Assembly: GCA_037355855.1 (NCBI GenBank)
Contig: CM074764.1
Location: 4,030,001 to 4,094,000 of the forward strand
Source: Pseudo-nitzschia pungens
Lineage: Eukaryota > Bacillariophyta > Bacillariophyceae > Bacillariales > Bacillariaceae
Length of the DNA: 64,000 bases
Direction of reading: 5' to 3'
The notes under the pieces are model-generated. The model made no database searches, was not told the DNA's origin, and saw only the letters and a program-made list of their open reading frames with translations. Below, piece by piece: positions 10,051 through 21,253 of this stretch; positions within the stretch are counted from its first letter, which is position 1, and each line of letters opens with the position of its first letter. Position numbers and translations under genes: made by a program.

Positions 10051-10800
10051 TGAATTGTACAGTGGTATCTTCTTGAATTCCTTGGTGGATTAGATCATAG
10101 CTGTTGATCCATTTGCTGGGAAAGCCGTGTAGCAGAATGGTCTTTGCTTCTGTTGGTGATAGGTTAGCGCTGTGGCCTTCGAGTCTCCTTTTAGTACATT
10201 TGAAGAGGATTTCCATTTGGTCTGTATGGTCTTTACATGAGGTGCTGCTTGGCTTCTTTAGCGTTCAAGGGTATGTATGCATGATATCTTCTGCATCTGT
10301 TGCGTTGCAATAGTCTCCTTCTTGCTTGATAAAGGCACTAATTGGTTGCTTGTATCCATTGAGCATTAATGGATATCGACGTTGGCTTGTTAAGTCTCTC
10401 CATTTTGTTTGAGTGTCAAAAGAGAGACATTGACTGAAGTGAGTAGTGTATTTGTTGATTGGTATTCCCCCTAGGAGCTTTGTGGCGTTCCTGAAGGCTT
10501 CTTCCACAAAGAGCAATTCTTCTAGACCTCCTTTGCCGGTGAATAAAGAAATTTTCATGCTGTCTTGGTTTCCATTGGGATCTGTAATGGAGAGCTTGGT
10601 GAGTTTTGGTTTGTTCCTCTTGAATGAAGGGGTATAATTGATTGGAGGATCTCTTTAAAGTCCTGCCATGGTTGTGCTTCTTCTGGAGCGTTCAATCGGT
10701 TTGATGTTCGATCAATCATATTGGAAATTGCGGTTGTTTTCTTTGATCGATTCGCAGATTTTGATCGGCGTTGTTTCTTTTTGCTTGTCAGGGTATCAAT
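9990..10800 (-). pseudogene. Retrotransposon gag fragment, broken
   Basis: Read on the minus strand, this gives pieces of a capsid-type protein in more than one frame. The stretch LLHGFPSKWINSYDLIHQG parallels LLHSYPSSWIEDYDRIHLG in the gag fragment at 35790-37128, and both continue into VQFIV. A coding piece upstream contains KQEGDYCNATDAEDIMHTY, parallel to the CNAEDARDLMHIY region of the other fragment. Stops and frame changes (for example between 10265 and 10216) show it is dead. Confidence 0.65.
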
Positions 10801-11524
10801 GTATACCTGTTGTTTAGGATAAAGGGTGTTTTGGGTTCAGTACTGAGTTGGTTCTTTGTCTTCTACTTTCAAGCAGAAAGTAATTACTGTGCAACACTCT
10901 AGGGTAGAATTAGATGGAGTGGTACATGATAGAGGTATTTTAAAGATGAATGATTAAAAATTGTGAATGTTCAAACACTTTACTACGAGATGGGAATGAT
11001 TTCTTGAGTATGGAATGAATGAGCTGTAACACTCTAAGGCAGTAATTTGGAGTAGTAGTAAATGATTATGGATGCTTAGAGAATTTACCAAATGTTAACA
11101 ATCGAAATACATGAAATTTTCGATGTGGGCGCATGCCTGGCATATTGCCAAAGTAGGCATGCTCTTGCCATAAATGTTAGTTCATTGTTGAGTCGTACGA
11201 TTAGGCATACACTAAAGTACAAGTAAATAGCAAAATCATAAACATCATTATTATTCGTAGTAGTATTTCAATATCGGTCTTGATCTCGGCACAGACCATT
11301 GTGATTTATTCATCGCTTTGGGATACTTGTAGCAATTCGTTAGCTCGTCAACAATCTTCTCGTCGGCACTACTATAGTACGGTAGACTAGACACCAGCGT
11401 AGAGAACACGGGATGCATCATCGACGAGGCAAGGCCAGGCGAGGCGAGGCGAGGCAAGGCAAGGCAAGCAGAAATGTGTCGCGATGCTACTCTTCCGTCA
11501 ACCGTTGTCGTCGTACCACTAGCA
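10801..11524. other. 3' flank of the topoisomerase gene
   Basis: AT-rich unique sequence with a short internal repeat of TGTAACACTCTA(A/G)GG-type text (near 10890 and 11025). Its right end would hold the 3' UTR of the topoisomerase. No gene seen. Confidence 0.5.
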
Positions 11525-12177
11525 TCATCTCCTTCCTCGGCCCCTGCCTCGGCCACGACCACCACTTCCGCGTCCCCGACCACCACGACCACCCCTTCCG
11601 GACGACGCGGTTCGTTCCGATCCGTGATACACGCGCGAGGAATCTTGCAGCAGCTGGTCGGTGGGATAGAAACAGGTGTGCTTTGTGGCTCCGTCTTCCA
11701 ACGGAGACTGGCCCTCCTTGAACTTTATCCGGAGTTTGTGGCAACCAAACACCTCGTCTTTTTCCGCCAAAAGAACCAGCGAGTCGATGGATTTGGGGAG
11801 ATGAATGATGGTGGCATCGCGGGTGCCTACGAGTCGCCACTTGGGACCAAAGTGGGGATCGAGGGTGAAAATTCCGTTGCTATCGGGATCGGGGCTCACA
11901 AAGAGCTCGTCGATCAGCGGATGGTGATCCGGGAGGGGACAAGCCAGGGTGAGGTTCTTGCCGGCAACCCGCTTGATTTGTTGCTCCTTGTGTTTGTCCT
12001 CCCTGTCTTCGTCGTCCACGTTCGTGTCGTCCATAGACCATTCGGGACTATTGAAACAGTTCGGGCAGAGTGGAAAGGTTCGGGGAGGAGCTACGAGCAC
12101 AAACAACAGAATGGTGGAACCAAAGCGCGACAAATGAGAAAAGAAAGGGAATAGGAGAGCGGTTGTGCCAACTCGAA

Positions 12178-12208
<31 letters not shown>

Positions 12209-13972
12209 GAGCAGAAATCAGAAACCAACCACAACACTACTCACCACCGACAGAGTACAGGCAGAGCTCAAAGTTGCATCCCTCGACCGTGCACTTTCTT
12301 CCGGACCATTGCTTGATGTCCCCGCCGACGGGCAGCGGATAGACGGTCTCGGTAAACTTGTTGTACAATCGAGGTGGAGGGCCGGGGATGTACGACAGGT
12401 AGCGTCGAGACTTCCCGCATCGCGTGAACGGCTTGCCCACGTCTTCGAGCTTGGAGAAACTCGAGCCGAACAACAAATCCATGCGACCAATGTTCTTGAC
12501 AAAGAAATGGAACTTTTCCTCGAACATCCGAATGGCGCGTTCGATGACCACCTCTTTTTCCAGGTCACCCGTCGAAATCTTGTTGCATTGCCCCTCGATA
12601 TCGGCCCGAACCTTGGGAAGGACCAATCCACTGTCGATTTGGTGATAGCCTTGGCACAAGACCAGTCCCAATTTGTTGGGAATGAGCCGGCGTCCGGTCT
12701 CTAGGCGGACATAGTTCCGTTTCTGGATGTTTTCGATGTGGGTGGGAATGCTTGCGTCGGTCCCGATCCCGTGTTTCTCCATCATGCCAATCAGCTCGGA
12801 CTCGGTAAGATACCCGGGTGCGGTTGTCATTTTTTCTTTGACGTCGAGCGAGCCCCAAACGGCAGCGGAAGCCACGACGTTCACTTTGGCGGAGGAAGAA
12901 GAATCGCTCTTGGTCTTGAAAATTTCAATGACTTCACCCTTTCTGAACTCCGGGAGGGTGCAGACTTCTTCTTCTTCGTCGTCGTCATCATCCTTGTCGG
13001 CGTCGTCGCCATACTCTTTGTGGAGCAGAATCTTGAGAAAGCCGGGAGAGACGAGTTCTTTTCCTGCCAGGTAGAATTTGCCTTTGTCGCCCAGCGCCTC
13101 GATTTCAAAGTTTATCTTGGTAGACCTCCAAACAGCGTCCGGGCTCACCGAAGCGATAAAGTGTCGAACCACCAATTCGTACACGCGACTCATGTCACCG
13201 GATAGTTCATAGGAGCTGGCAGACCGCATGGGAGTGATGGGAGGGTGGTCTCCCATGTCAACGCCGCCTCTCGATTTGTTGTGTCCGCTAGCCAGCAATT
13301 CCTTTACGTACGCTCCCCATCTCGAATCACCCGCTTGTTGCTGCAATGTTCCTTTGATATCGAACGATTTTGGGTAGGCAGTGGACTCGGTTCTCGGATA
13401 ACTCAAATACCCTGATAGGTAGAGTCGCTCCGCACATTGCATAGCTTGGTGCGGACCGATTCCGAGAGCCTTTGAGCACGCTTTGAGCAACGAAACGGTA
13501 TTCAGAGCTGCAGGAAAAAAAAAAAACCAAAAAAATAGAACGACAATAGCGTGTGCAAAACGAAGCAAACGATGAGTTTTTTGTGTCGGAACGTCCGGAG
13601 CAATGTTCCACGCGAACTGTTTTGAGAGCGAGCGAGTCTGCCGCGGAATCAATCGGGATCACTTACGGACGGGTCGCCCCTGCTTCTTGTCCTTAGTTAC
13701 GACGTTCGATACGACGGCGGTTGCATTCGCTTCCAGGGCCTTCTGAACGAGTGCCTCCGTTTTCGTTTTGTTGAACGACCGCCCGGATTCCCACAAGGCT
13801 CGCAATCGACGACCGCGTTTCAATATGCCCAATTCCAAAACCCAAAACGGCTCCGGCTTGAAGGTTTCGATATCGATGTGCCTTTGAACGACCTGGTGCA
13901 AAAATTGGAATAAAATGACGAATCCGACGGAAATCGAGCATGAGACCATTGCGCATAACTTGCAACAAAAAT

Positions 13973-14004
<32 letters not shown>

Positions 14005-15723
14005 AAACAATGACCATGACCATGACAACAAACAAAAGGGCACCACAAACCGCGCACAATCCCTGGATGGATGGTTGGTTTGCACCGTGCATGCATCTAC
14101 TCACAAATCCCATGGTCGGGGTTTGGCAGGGGCCGTACGACAGCACCGAAGAATCCAGATCTCCGTACCGCCCCTGAAAGAACCGGGTCTGGAACCTGGA
14201 AAAGGCAACCCCCACCTTCAGATCGAGTTCTTGTCGTGCGTCCACGGCCAGTGCCTGGTTCTTGTCGGGTTTTCCCAGCGCGTTGTACGCCTTGAGAATG
14301 TCCGAGGGATTGATGGCCGAAAAATACGCACGGTATACCCGATCGTAGTGCGCGACTCCTCCCCCGCCCTTCATGCAGTGCATGCAGCAGTCCAGGACCT
14401 CAAAGTTGATGTTCTCTCCCTCCCGATCGCAATCCATCCACAACACGATGAAATCCACGCCCTTGGCCTCGTTTTGGAGATGAGAGACGACGGAGCCCTT
14501 GCACGGTTTTCGTTTGATCGGAGCGTGAAACAACTCCCCGGGATCCACTGTCGTACAAGGAACGGCAATCTTTGTCAGCAATTGGAACTGGAACTGGAAC
14601 TGGAACTGGAACTGGAACTGGAACTGGAATTGCAACCGCAAAGACAATTCCAAATACGAATACGAATACGAATACGAATACGCATACGAATACCAATACA
14701 AAAAAAAAAAAAAACACAAACACAAAACACAACGGTAGCGTCCAAAGCTTTCGATCGATTCATTCATTCCGTCGTTCGTGCGACGAATGTTTCCGCTCCA
14801 ACAAAAAAAAAACAAAAGGTGGTTTCAATCAATCAACAATCCCCTCCGCGCCGCCGCGATCGATCGACAAGAACCAAACGGCGCACGCACACGCCGCAAA
14901 AGCCGCACGGCACTTACCCGATTCCCAGGACTGATATTCTTGGGAAAAATCCACCGAAAACACGTGACCCGCTACCGATGTCACTTTGTGCACAACCTAG
15001 TACGGTTGAGCAAAGCATTGTATGAAACGGCAGAGGTTCGATCGATCGATATTCGACAAAAGAGAACGACAACGACAAGGGAGAACAACAACGACAACGG
15101 CAACGGCAATAACAACAACAATAACAACAACAACAACAACAACAATAACAAGGATCACAACAAAGTGAGAAATCGAACCGATGCGACGCAGCCGCCCCGC
15201 ATCCAAGTCGGAACAACAAGCAAGCAATCAATCAATCAATCATTCAATCAAATCCATTGCGCCCCGCAAAAACGCGGTCCAACCCGCCACGAGAAGCGAC
15301 GCGACACACCGCCGACAAACTGCCGACGGGACAGGAACCACCAATATCCAACCAATCCAATCCAATCCACCAATCCAATCCAAATAGCGCGTGCTTGCTG
15401 CTTTGCTTTGCTTTGCTTTGCCTTGCCTTGCTCACCTTTTTTGCGTGCGGCGCCTTGGGAAAGCTCGGGTTCGCAAAGGTGTGGACCGGCATGACCTTTT
15501 TTGTGGACCGTCCGGTCCCCCCCGCACAGTCCCTTGGCGATCACTTCGGCGATGCTCGGTTTCTCGCCGACGTGCAAGACGACAATGTTCTCGCCCATTC
15601 CGTAGTGAATGTCGCTGGTTTGCTGGGGCTGGTTGGGAGGGATTGCCGGCTTGGTGGTGGTGGAGGCGCCGGAACGGGAACGAGAAACCGCTCCTCCCTT
15701 TTTGGCCTTGTTGCTGCTGCTGC

Positions 15724-15757
<34 letters not shown>

Positions 15758-15857
15758 GCGTTTTTCCTTGCCCTTGGCGTCCGCCGATCCCGAATCGTTT
15801 TGGTTCCCGGACTTGCCTTTCCTGTCGTGTTCGGTGGCGTCTTTCTTTCCCTTTCCT

Positions 15858-15889
<32 letters not shown>

Positions 15890-16391
15890 GGCTTTCTTTG
15901 TGGGTTTGTTGCTGTTGCCCTTGCCGCTGTCGAGCTGTTCCGAAAAGTCGGGAGTCGTTTCGCTCTTACCAGTATCGTTCTCCGTCTTTGTTTGGATGCT
16001 CTTTCCTCCCGCCGCGTGCTTGTTCCCACGACCCGAGCCTCTGCCGCCGCCCCTTCCACCGGTGCCGTCGTTTCTGTTGTTATTGTTCTTGTTGTTATTG
16101 TTCTTGTTGTTATTGTTCTTGTTGTTCTTGTTCTTGTTGTTCTTGTTGTTGTTGTTCTTGTTGCCGTTGTTCTTGCCGCCGCTTCCCTTTTTGGAATCCG
16201 CTTCGTGCTCTGCTTTGATCGGTGCATCTCCTTCGTTCTTTGCCTCGTCGGATCCTTTGCCGCCCCCGGACGATTTGTGCTTGTTTCCTCGGCCCGAACT
16301 CCGGCCTCTTCCTCTGCCGCCGCTCCGGCCTCCACCCCGACCGCGGCCATGTCCCCGGCCACCGCCGGAGCCGCTGTGGTTTTTGGTATTG

Positions 16392-16429
<38 letters not shown>

Positions 16430-16501
16430 TTTGTTTTTGTTTTTGTTTTCCCTGGATCCGCTCGTTGGAACCGGGGTCGGCTTTGCTTCTTCGGACGTCA
16501 T
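11525..16501 (-). CDS. TOP3B: DNA topoisomerase III-beta-like, six exons, RGG-rich N-terminal extension, one frameshift
   Basis: Type IA topoisomerase: passes one DNA or RNA strand through a transient break. Exons by phase and GT-AG sites: 16501-15436, 14996-14918, 14547-14105, 13892-13667, 13507-12245, 12090-11525 (introns 439, 370, 212, 159, 154 bp). TOPRIM motifs VGEKPSIAEVIAKG (Glu313) and DCDREGEN, and active-site GYLSYPRTES (Tyr641), are intact. Residues 1 to ~300 are an Asn/Ser/Lys- and RGG-rich extension; the C-terminus is a second RGG tail, as in TOP3B proteins that act on RNA. The zinc-finger region is degenerate: RCGKSRRY and LYNKF lack cysteines I would expect. Exon 1 needs a 1-nt shift between ~15495 and 15525, next to a C7 run at 15517-15523; otherwise 1213 aa. 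All exons agree in phase after that. Confidence 0.85.
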
Positions 16502-17160
16502 TGTCTGTTGCGTTGCGTTGCGTTGCGTTGCGTTGCGTTGTGTTGCGCGTAAGTGTCGGTACAGTATTCGTACCGATGTTCGTACCGGTATTCGGACCGG
16601 TATTCGTGTTCGTATGAGGTGTAAACAATGCTACGGTAAGTTACTTGGTAATGACGATGATAATGCCAAATCCGTCTTGGATCGGAGGTCGTTTGATGGA
16701 TGGCGTTGCTGCGGAACGCGCTTGTTGTTTGGAATCATCCGGGAATTAATTAAGGTTACCGTAATTACCGTACGGAACGGTAAGTTAACCTTACGTCGTT
16801 GGCTCTTTTTGGGCTCGTCCCGACGAGGGTGCGGATTGTCGATGACGGAAACGATCGCGCGCTCGCTCTGCACAAGGAACGTGGACTCAATCAAAATCAC
16901 TCCTTTATTATTTCTCGGTTTCTACTAAGGTTCTAGAATGAGGTTAAAAATAAAAAAATGGAGTTCGCAAATAATAAGAGATTCCTTATCGGGATGAAAA
17001 TAAATCTCTTTTTTTTTAAATGTGGTGTAGCTATTACGCTCATCTCGACTTTGTCAAAATGAATACTACTACTACTACTACTACTACTACTGATGCTTGC
17101 ATGCTCACCTTGGTGACTTGTGAAAGAAAAGGATGCACGGTGGTCGAGTGGGAGATATAT
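16502..17160. other. Upstream region of the topoisomerase gene
   Basis: Starts with about six GTTGC/GTTGCGTTGC pentamer units (16507-16548) directly upstream of the ATG on the gene's 5' side. The rest is unique sequence with GTACCG-type inverted runs (16555-16600) and a (ACT)n run at 17066-17092. No other gene is supported. Confidence 0.5.
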
Positions 17161-17519
17161 GTAATATGCAGTCAGATGTAGTACTAGCTACTAGACAAAG
17201 AATTCTCACCAACGACGGTAGTATGGATTGGCAAAGGAGAGGTCATCACCAGCAAAGACGAGTTCGGCATCATCTTCTACTAGTACTAGTTCTTCCATGA
17301 GCATGGTGTGATTAGCTTCATGGTATAGATAGGTGTCCTTGATGGGGATAATTCTTTCCATCCACTGCACTGCTTCCTTATTGAATAGGAGGTTGATCTT
17401 TGCTAGGTTCTTGAGGAAGTCTCTACCTAGTACTACTATAACAAGGTCATATTGATACTAGTTGGGTGAATGGAAGATCCTTGCCTCTTGCCTTTTGATG
17501 GTATAGTTGCCAAACTCTT

Positions 17520-17990
17520 CGTCCAAAAACTGTTTCCCGACCCCTCCCAACAATTTATTTAGGGGGGTCGCGATTTATTCCTTGCTCATTTTGACGTAGC
17601 TCGATTCCTAGCTCTCTCCCGATTCGCAACCCCAATCGTGACTGAATAACTACCTCAATTACGAGAAAAAAAATAAAATTCAAACTCGACCCAAATTTTT
17701 TTTCAATCTGACTCATTATTACCGACCCTACCATCATTATATATTATGAGACTGTTGCAGAAATTCACTCCCAAAAATTGATTTCTCATCCCGACACAAA
17801 GTATTTCCCATCACACCCCTCAAGAAATTCATCACAAAAATCACAATTATTACCCGAAGCCCAGGAATCGCGACCCCCATGAAAAAAATTTTTGAAACAC
17901 TATGATGCAAAATATAAGTCTTTCTTTTGATAAATATTGATATTACTCTAATAATTGTTTATTCTCTGTTCAATTTTCTCACACACGCAC
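17520..17990. repeat. Left terminal region of copy B
   Basis: Shared with C (21230) and D (37131, 51936): CCCGACCCCTCCCAA, GGGGGGTCGCGATTTATTCC, TTTTGACGTAGCTCGATTCC, then GACTGTTGCAGAAATTCACTC and GGAATCGCGACCCCCATGAA. TCGCGA copies near the end are fewer than in C because of substitutions. Confidence 0.8.
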
Positions 17991-17999
17991 ACACAAATT

Positions 18000-18330
18000 T
18001 TGGTTCGTTAGAAGAAGTGGTCGTCCTTGAAATTGTCGTCGCTCTTCGTTTCGATCGTCCTCGTCTTTGTCGTCCTTGAAGTCGTCGTTGCTTCTCACTT
18101 TGATCGTCTTCGTCCTCCCTGAAGTCGTCGTTGCTCTTCGCTCCAAATTGCCTTCCTCTTTGTTGTCCTCCCTGAAATCGTCATCCTCTCTGAAATTGTC
18201 GTTGCTCTTTGCTCCGATTGGCTTCGTTGTCCTCTCTGAAATCGTCGTTGCTCTTCGCTTCGATCGTCATCGTCGTCCTTGAAATCGTCGTTGCTCTTTG
18301 CTCCGATCGTCTTCGTCCTCATGCACACCA
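18000..18330. repeat. GTCGTCGTTGCTCTTCGCT minisatellite, copy B
   Basis: Same repeat and nearly same unit order as copy A at 838-1150, followed by the same ~370-bp downstream stretch (18330-18695). Confidence 0.85.
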
Positions 18331-18694
18331 CACAAATTTTGGTTCAAACGATTTTTAAATAATGGTCATCGTGATAATTTCATCCATACCGGTATCTGTA
18401 CTGCCAGTAAAGGTCTCCTCACATCGCACCATCATATTTCATCAGTTGCAATCGCATCATTTTGTCAGTTGCGATCACATCATATTTGTCTTGCGATCGC
18501 AATATGTGTCAGTTGCCCCGTCGCATCATTTTTCGCATCATTTTTCAGTTGCCCCGTCGAATTAAAGTTGATTCTTCCCTATCAGTAGCAAGCAGGCAAC
18601 TCAATGCAGAATTAGAACAATTGAAATCCATTATCAATACCCCAGATCTTGATGTGCTTCACTCACCGTTGCATTATATTTCATTTGCCGTTGC

Positions 18695-19510
18695 ATCCTG
18701 CTGTCCCCCCTGTATTGTCGACGCGTTCGTTGCTGCTTGCTGCCCCCCCTGTATTGTCGACTCGTTCGTTGCTGCTTGCTGTCCCCCCTGTATTGTCGAC
18801 GCGTTCGTTGCTGCTTGCTGTCCCCCCCTGTATTGTCGACTCGTTCGTTGCTGCTTGCTGTCCCCCCTGTATTGTCGACGCGTTCGTTGCTGCTTGCTGT
18901 CCCCCCCGTATTACCGACGCGTTGCTGCTTGCTGTCCCCCCTGTATTATCGACGCGTTGCTGCTTGCTGTCCCCCCTGTATTATCAACGCGTTGCTCCTG
19001 CTTGCTGTTCCCCCCCTGTATTATCAACGCGTTGCTCCTGCTTGCTGTCCCCCCTGTATTATCGACGCGTTGCTGCTTGCTGTCCCCCCTGTATTATCGA
19101 CGTGTTGGTTGCTGCTTGCTGTCCCCCCTGCTGTATTATCGACGCGTTGCTCCTGCTTGCTGTCCACCTGTATTATCGACGCGTTTGTATTATCGACGCG
19201 TTGCTGCTTGCTGTCCCCCCTGTATTATCGACGCGTTGCTGCTTGCTGTCCCCCCCCCTGTATTATCAATGCGTTTCGATGCGTTGCTGCTGCTTGCTGT
19301 CCCCCCTGTACTAATTTTTTTTCTACATATATCCCTGTACAATTTGTACTGGAAAATCGATTTTTTTGATTGGCTCATTCAAATCGTTGCTGCTGCTTGG
19401 TGTCCCCCCTGTATTATCAACGCGTTGCTGCTGCTTGGTGTCCCCCCCTGCTGCTGCTTGGTGTCCCCCCCTGTATTATCGACGCGTTGCTGCCGGCGAT
19501 GCGTTGCTGC
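18695..19510 (+). repeat. TATTATCGACGCGTTGCTGC minisatellite, copy B
   Basis: About 20 units of 34-40 bp. Early units read TATTGTCGACGCGTTCGTTGC; later ones TATTATCGACGCGTTGCTGC; all are joined by CTGTCCCCCC-type runs. A non-repeat island (about 19308-19385) contains GATTTTTTTGATTGGCTCATTC, a phrase that is tandemly repeated in copy C near 26970-27070. Confidence 0.9.
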
Positions 19511-19819
19511 TGCTTGCTGTGATAGTGGTGTGCGTTGAACCGAAGGAAGGGTGACTTCTTCTTTCACGGAAGAAATGAAATCCATAAGATTGTTATCACG
19601 ATAATAGGTCTGGCAATCACTATTGAAATAAAGGTGCTTTGAGAGCCCTTGAGATACATATCGATAGGTGAAATTGTAGCTTGATTCTTGTTTGTATCCC
19701 TTGAAGGATTTTGATTTTCTTCTTCTTCTTCCAGAGGCAATGCAGTTGCGACAATGGAATGTCTTGGGTATTCTGGGATCATTGGCAAAGTGCCTTGGGT
19801 CGGAGGAAGCTTTCGGCAT
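19379..19819 (-). CDS. Truncated transposase N-terminus with minisatellite-encoded tail (copy B)
   Basis: Starts at the conserved MPKASSDPRHF (ATG at 19819) and encodes the C2HC finger with Cys23, Cys26, His and Cys as in copies A and C. A one-residue Arg difference occurs in the basic stretch. The frame passes the position of the copy C stop without a stop and continues into the minisatellite as a Gln/Ser/Ala-rich tail, ending after 146 codons. Like copy A it lacks the catalytic core. That two independent derivatives keep the finger open is notable, but both could simply be recent. Confidence 0.6.
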   Translation of the reverse strand: MPKASSDPRHFANDPRIPKTFHCRNCIASGRRRRKSKSFKGYKQESSYNFTYRYVSQGLSKHLYFNSDCQTYYRDNNLMDFISSVKEEVTLPSVQRTPLSQQAAATHRRQQRVDNTGGDTKQQQGGTPSSSNALIIQGGHQAAATI

Positions 19820-20455
19820 GGTGGTAGTGTGCGTGACATACAAACATGTGTTCGATAATAAAATAATTGTTGTTGTGATGCGAGTGACGTGACACCACTG
19901 AAAAAAAAAGGTTTACAGTGGTGTGCGACGTAACTTTTGTGTGATTGAAGTAAATCTGATTAAAAATTATTTGTTATATTGAGTCAAATGTGTCAAATGT
20001 GTAAAATGGAATGAAAGGGTGACGAGGGACTGAATATTAGGGTCTAGATCAGAACATTTTCCTGAAAACGATGCGGGGATCGAGAAAAAGGAGAAATAAG
20101 GTTGAGAATAGTGGAAAAAAGGTTGTGAAATAAAAAATTGGGGTCGTGTTTTTTTTTAGACAAGTCGCGATCTGGTTGCGATCCGGTCGCGATTGGTCGC
20201 GATGGGTCGCAAAACAGTTTTCGGACGTTGTAGCTTGATGTTCTTCATGATGACATAGTAGTACTTTGTGGTATCGAAGCTTCCATTTGCTGTGGTGGTG
20301 AGGACTTGATGTTTGCTTCTGAGTGGTAGTACTAGTGGTGTGCCAACAAATGGTAGGGCTCGCTTGTTGATTAGTAGGGTTCCAGAGGATCTGTAAAGAT
20401 ATTCCTCGCTCGTCAGCAAATAAGAGGTGATAACAATAACAACAGGATAGGACAA

Positions 20456-21229
20456 AGTCCTAGCAAATCGTGAGACTACAGTGTGTACTGTTCAGTCTAT
20501 TGCATCATACACTCAGTTACTACAAGATACTCTCCTTAGAGGTGCATCGAATCAACAATCCGAAGGGGAGGGCTTGATAGGTGACTTATCATTTTAAAGG
20601 GATAAAATCATGAATAGTGAATAGTGGAGGGAGCTGAGCGAACCGCTCAGCTCTAGCGTGACAGCGCCTCGCTGTCTTGCAGCGCTGTACAGGAGTATAC
20701 AGCTCTGTAGGTTCAGTACTGTAGTCTACAGGGTAGCATTTGGAGTAGTTAGCAAGCGCTAGCTCGCTTGCGCTAACTCGCTAGCATGCACTAACTCGCT
20801 TGCTAGCTCGCTTAATAACTGTCTGGGTTAGGTATCCGGTCATAGTAGTACATATTGTACACCAATGACCCGACCCCGGCAGTAGCATAGTATCTTAGCA
20901 TGGTAGCATGGTAGGTTAGCATTAGCAACCTTAACCCTGTAGCACTTAGCTACACTAGTGCGGGTGCTATACCCAGCAGGGTATGTACAACTGGTACAAG
21001 TCCTACGCGACAGCCCCGGTATATATGGAGTTAGCACCCCATAGCACCTTGTAATAAGCCTGTTGCTAAGCCTGTTGCTAAGCCTGTTGCTAAGCCTGTT
21101 GCTAAGCCTGTTGCTAAGCCTGTTGCTAACCATTTAGCACACAGCTCTAGCACTCAGCTCAGCACCTGTTGGTCAGCTATTGGATGCTCTGCCTGTAGCC
21201 CCAGTACACTTCCCTACACAGTAGCCTTA
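20456..21229. other. Repeat-rich unassigned DNA left of copy C
   Basis: Contains GCTAGCTCGCTTGC-type inverted runs (20750-20815) and six tandem copies of the 13-mer GCCTGTTGCTAAG-type unit (about 21056-21131). A similar CAGGCTTA/GCATACAGGCTT text occurs at 58700-58800. No gene is supported. Confidence 0.55.
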
Positions 21230-21253
21230 CGTCCGAAAACTGGTTCGCGACCC
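21230..21253 (+). repeat. Left terminal inverted repeat, copy C
   Basis: Begins CGTCCGAAAACTGGTTCGCG and is preceded by TA. Identical to the reverse complement of 35748-35771. Confidence 0.9.

Larger units (their letters stand above)
17520..20227. mobile_element. Copy B of the CGTCCG-end DNA transposon, 2.7 kb deletion derivative
   Basis: The left end CGTCCAAAAACTG at 17520 and right end CAGTTTTCGGACG at 20227 are inverted copies. TT flanks both ends (17518-17519, 20228-20229). The left ~450 bases match copies C and D with a ~100-bp gap near 17700; the right ~700 bases match A and C. Between them are two minisatellites and the start of the transposase gene. All four full-length genes of copy C are missing, so mobility would depend on a transposase supplied by another copy. 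Confidence 0.85.
17206..20455 (-). pseudogene. Gypsy-type retropepsin gene fragment, split by copy B
   Basis: Minus-strand coding on 20455-20230 continues on 17517-17206 once copy B and one TT are removed (IKLQ|EFGNYTIKR in frame). The protein resembles the retropepsin region of Gypsy polyproteins: a degenerate SSGTLLINKRALP where an active-site D-S/T-G is expected, then a conserved flap-like part and the closing VVLGRDFLKNL. A second half follows with EAVQWMERIIPIKD. The frame has an in-frame TAG just before YQYDLVIVVLG and a TGA at 17206-17208. The active-site Asp appears to be lost, so it is inactive. Aspartic protease is known to process Gag-Pol; the element's other parts are not visible here. 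Confidence 0.6.

Noticed and set aside
13940..16928. Long plus-strand open frames opposite the topoisomerase gene
   Set aside because: Antisense shadows of poly-Asn and RGG microsatellites; the minus-strand gene has motifs, introns and consistent phases.
18462..19538. Long Cys/Leu-rich open frames through the TATTATCGACGCG minisatellite
   Set aside because: Unit length and lack of stops in the GC-rich repeat explain them in several frames at once.
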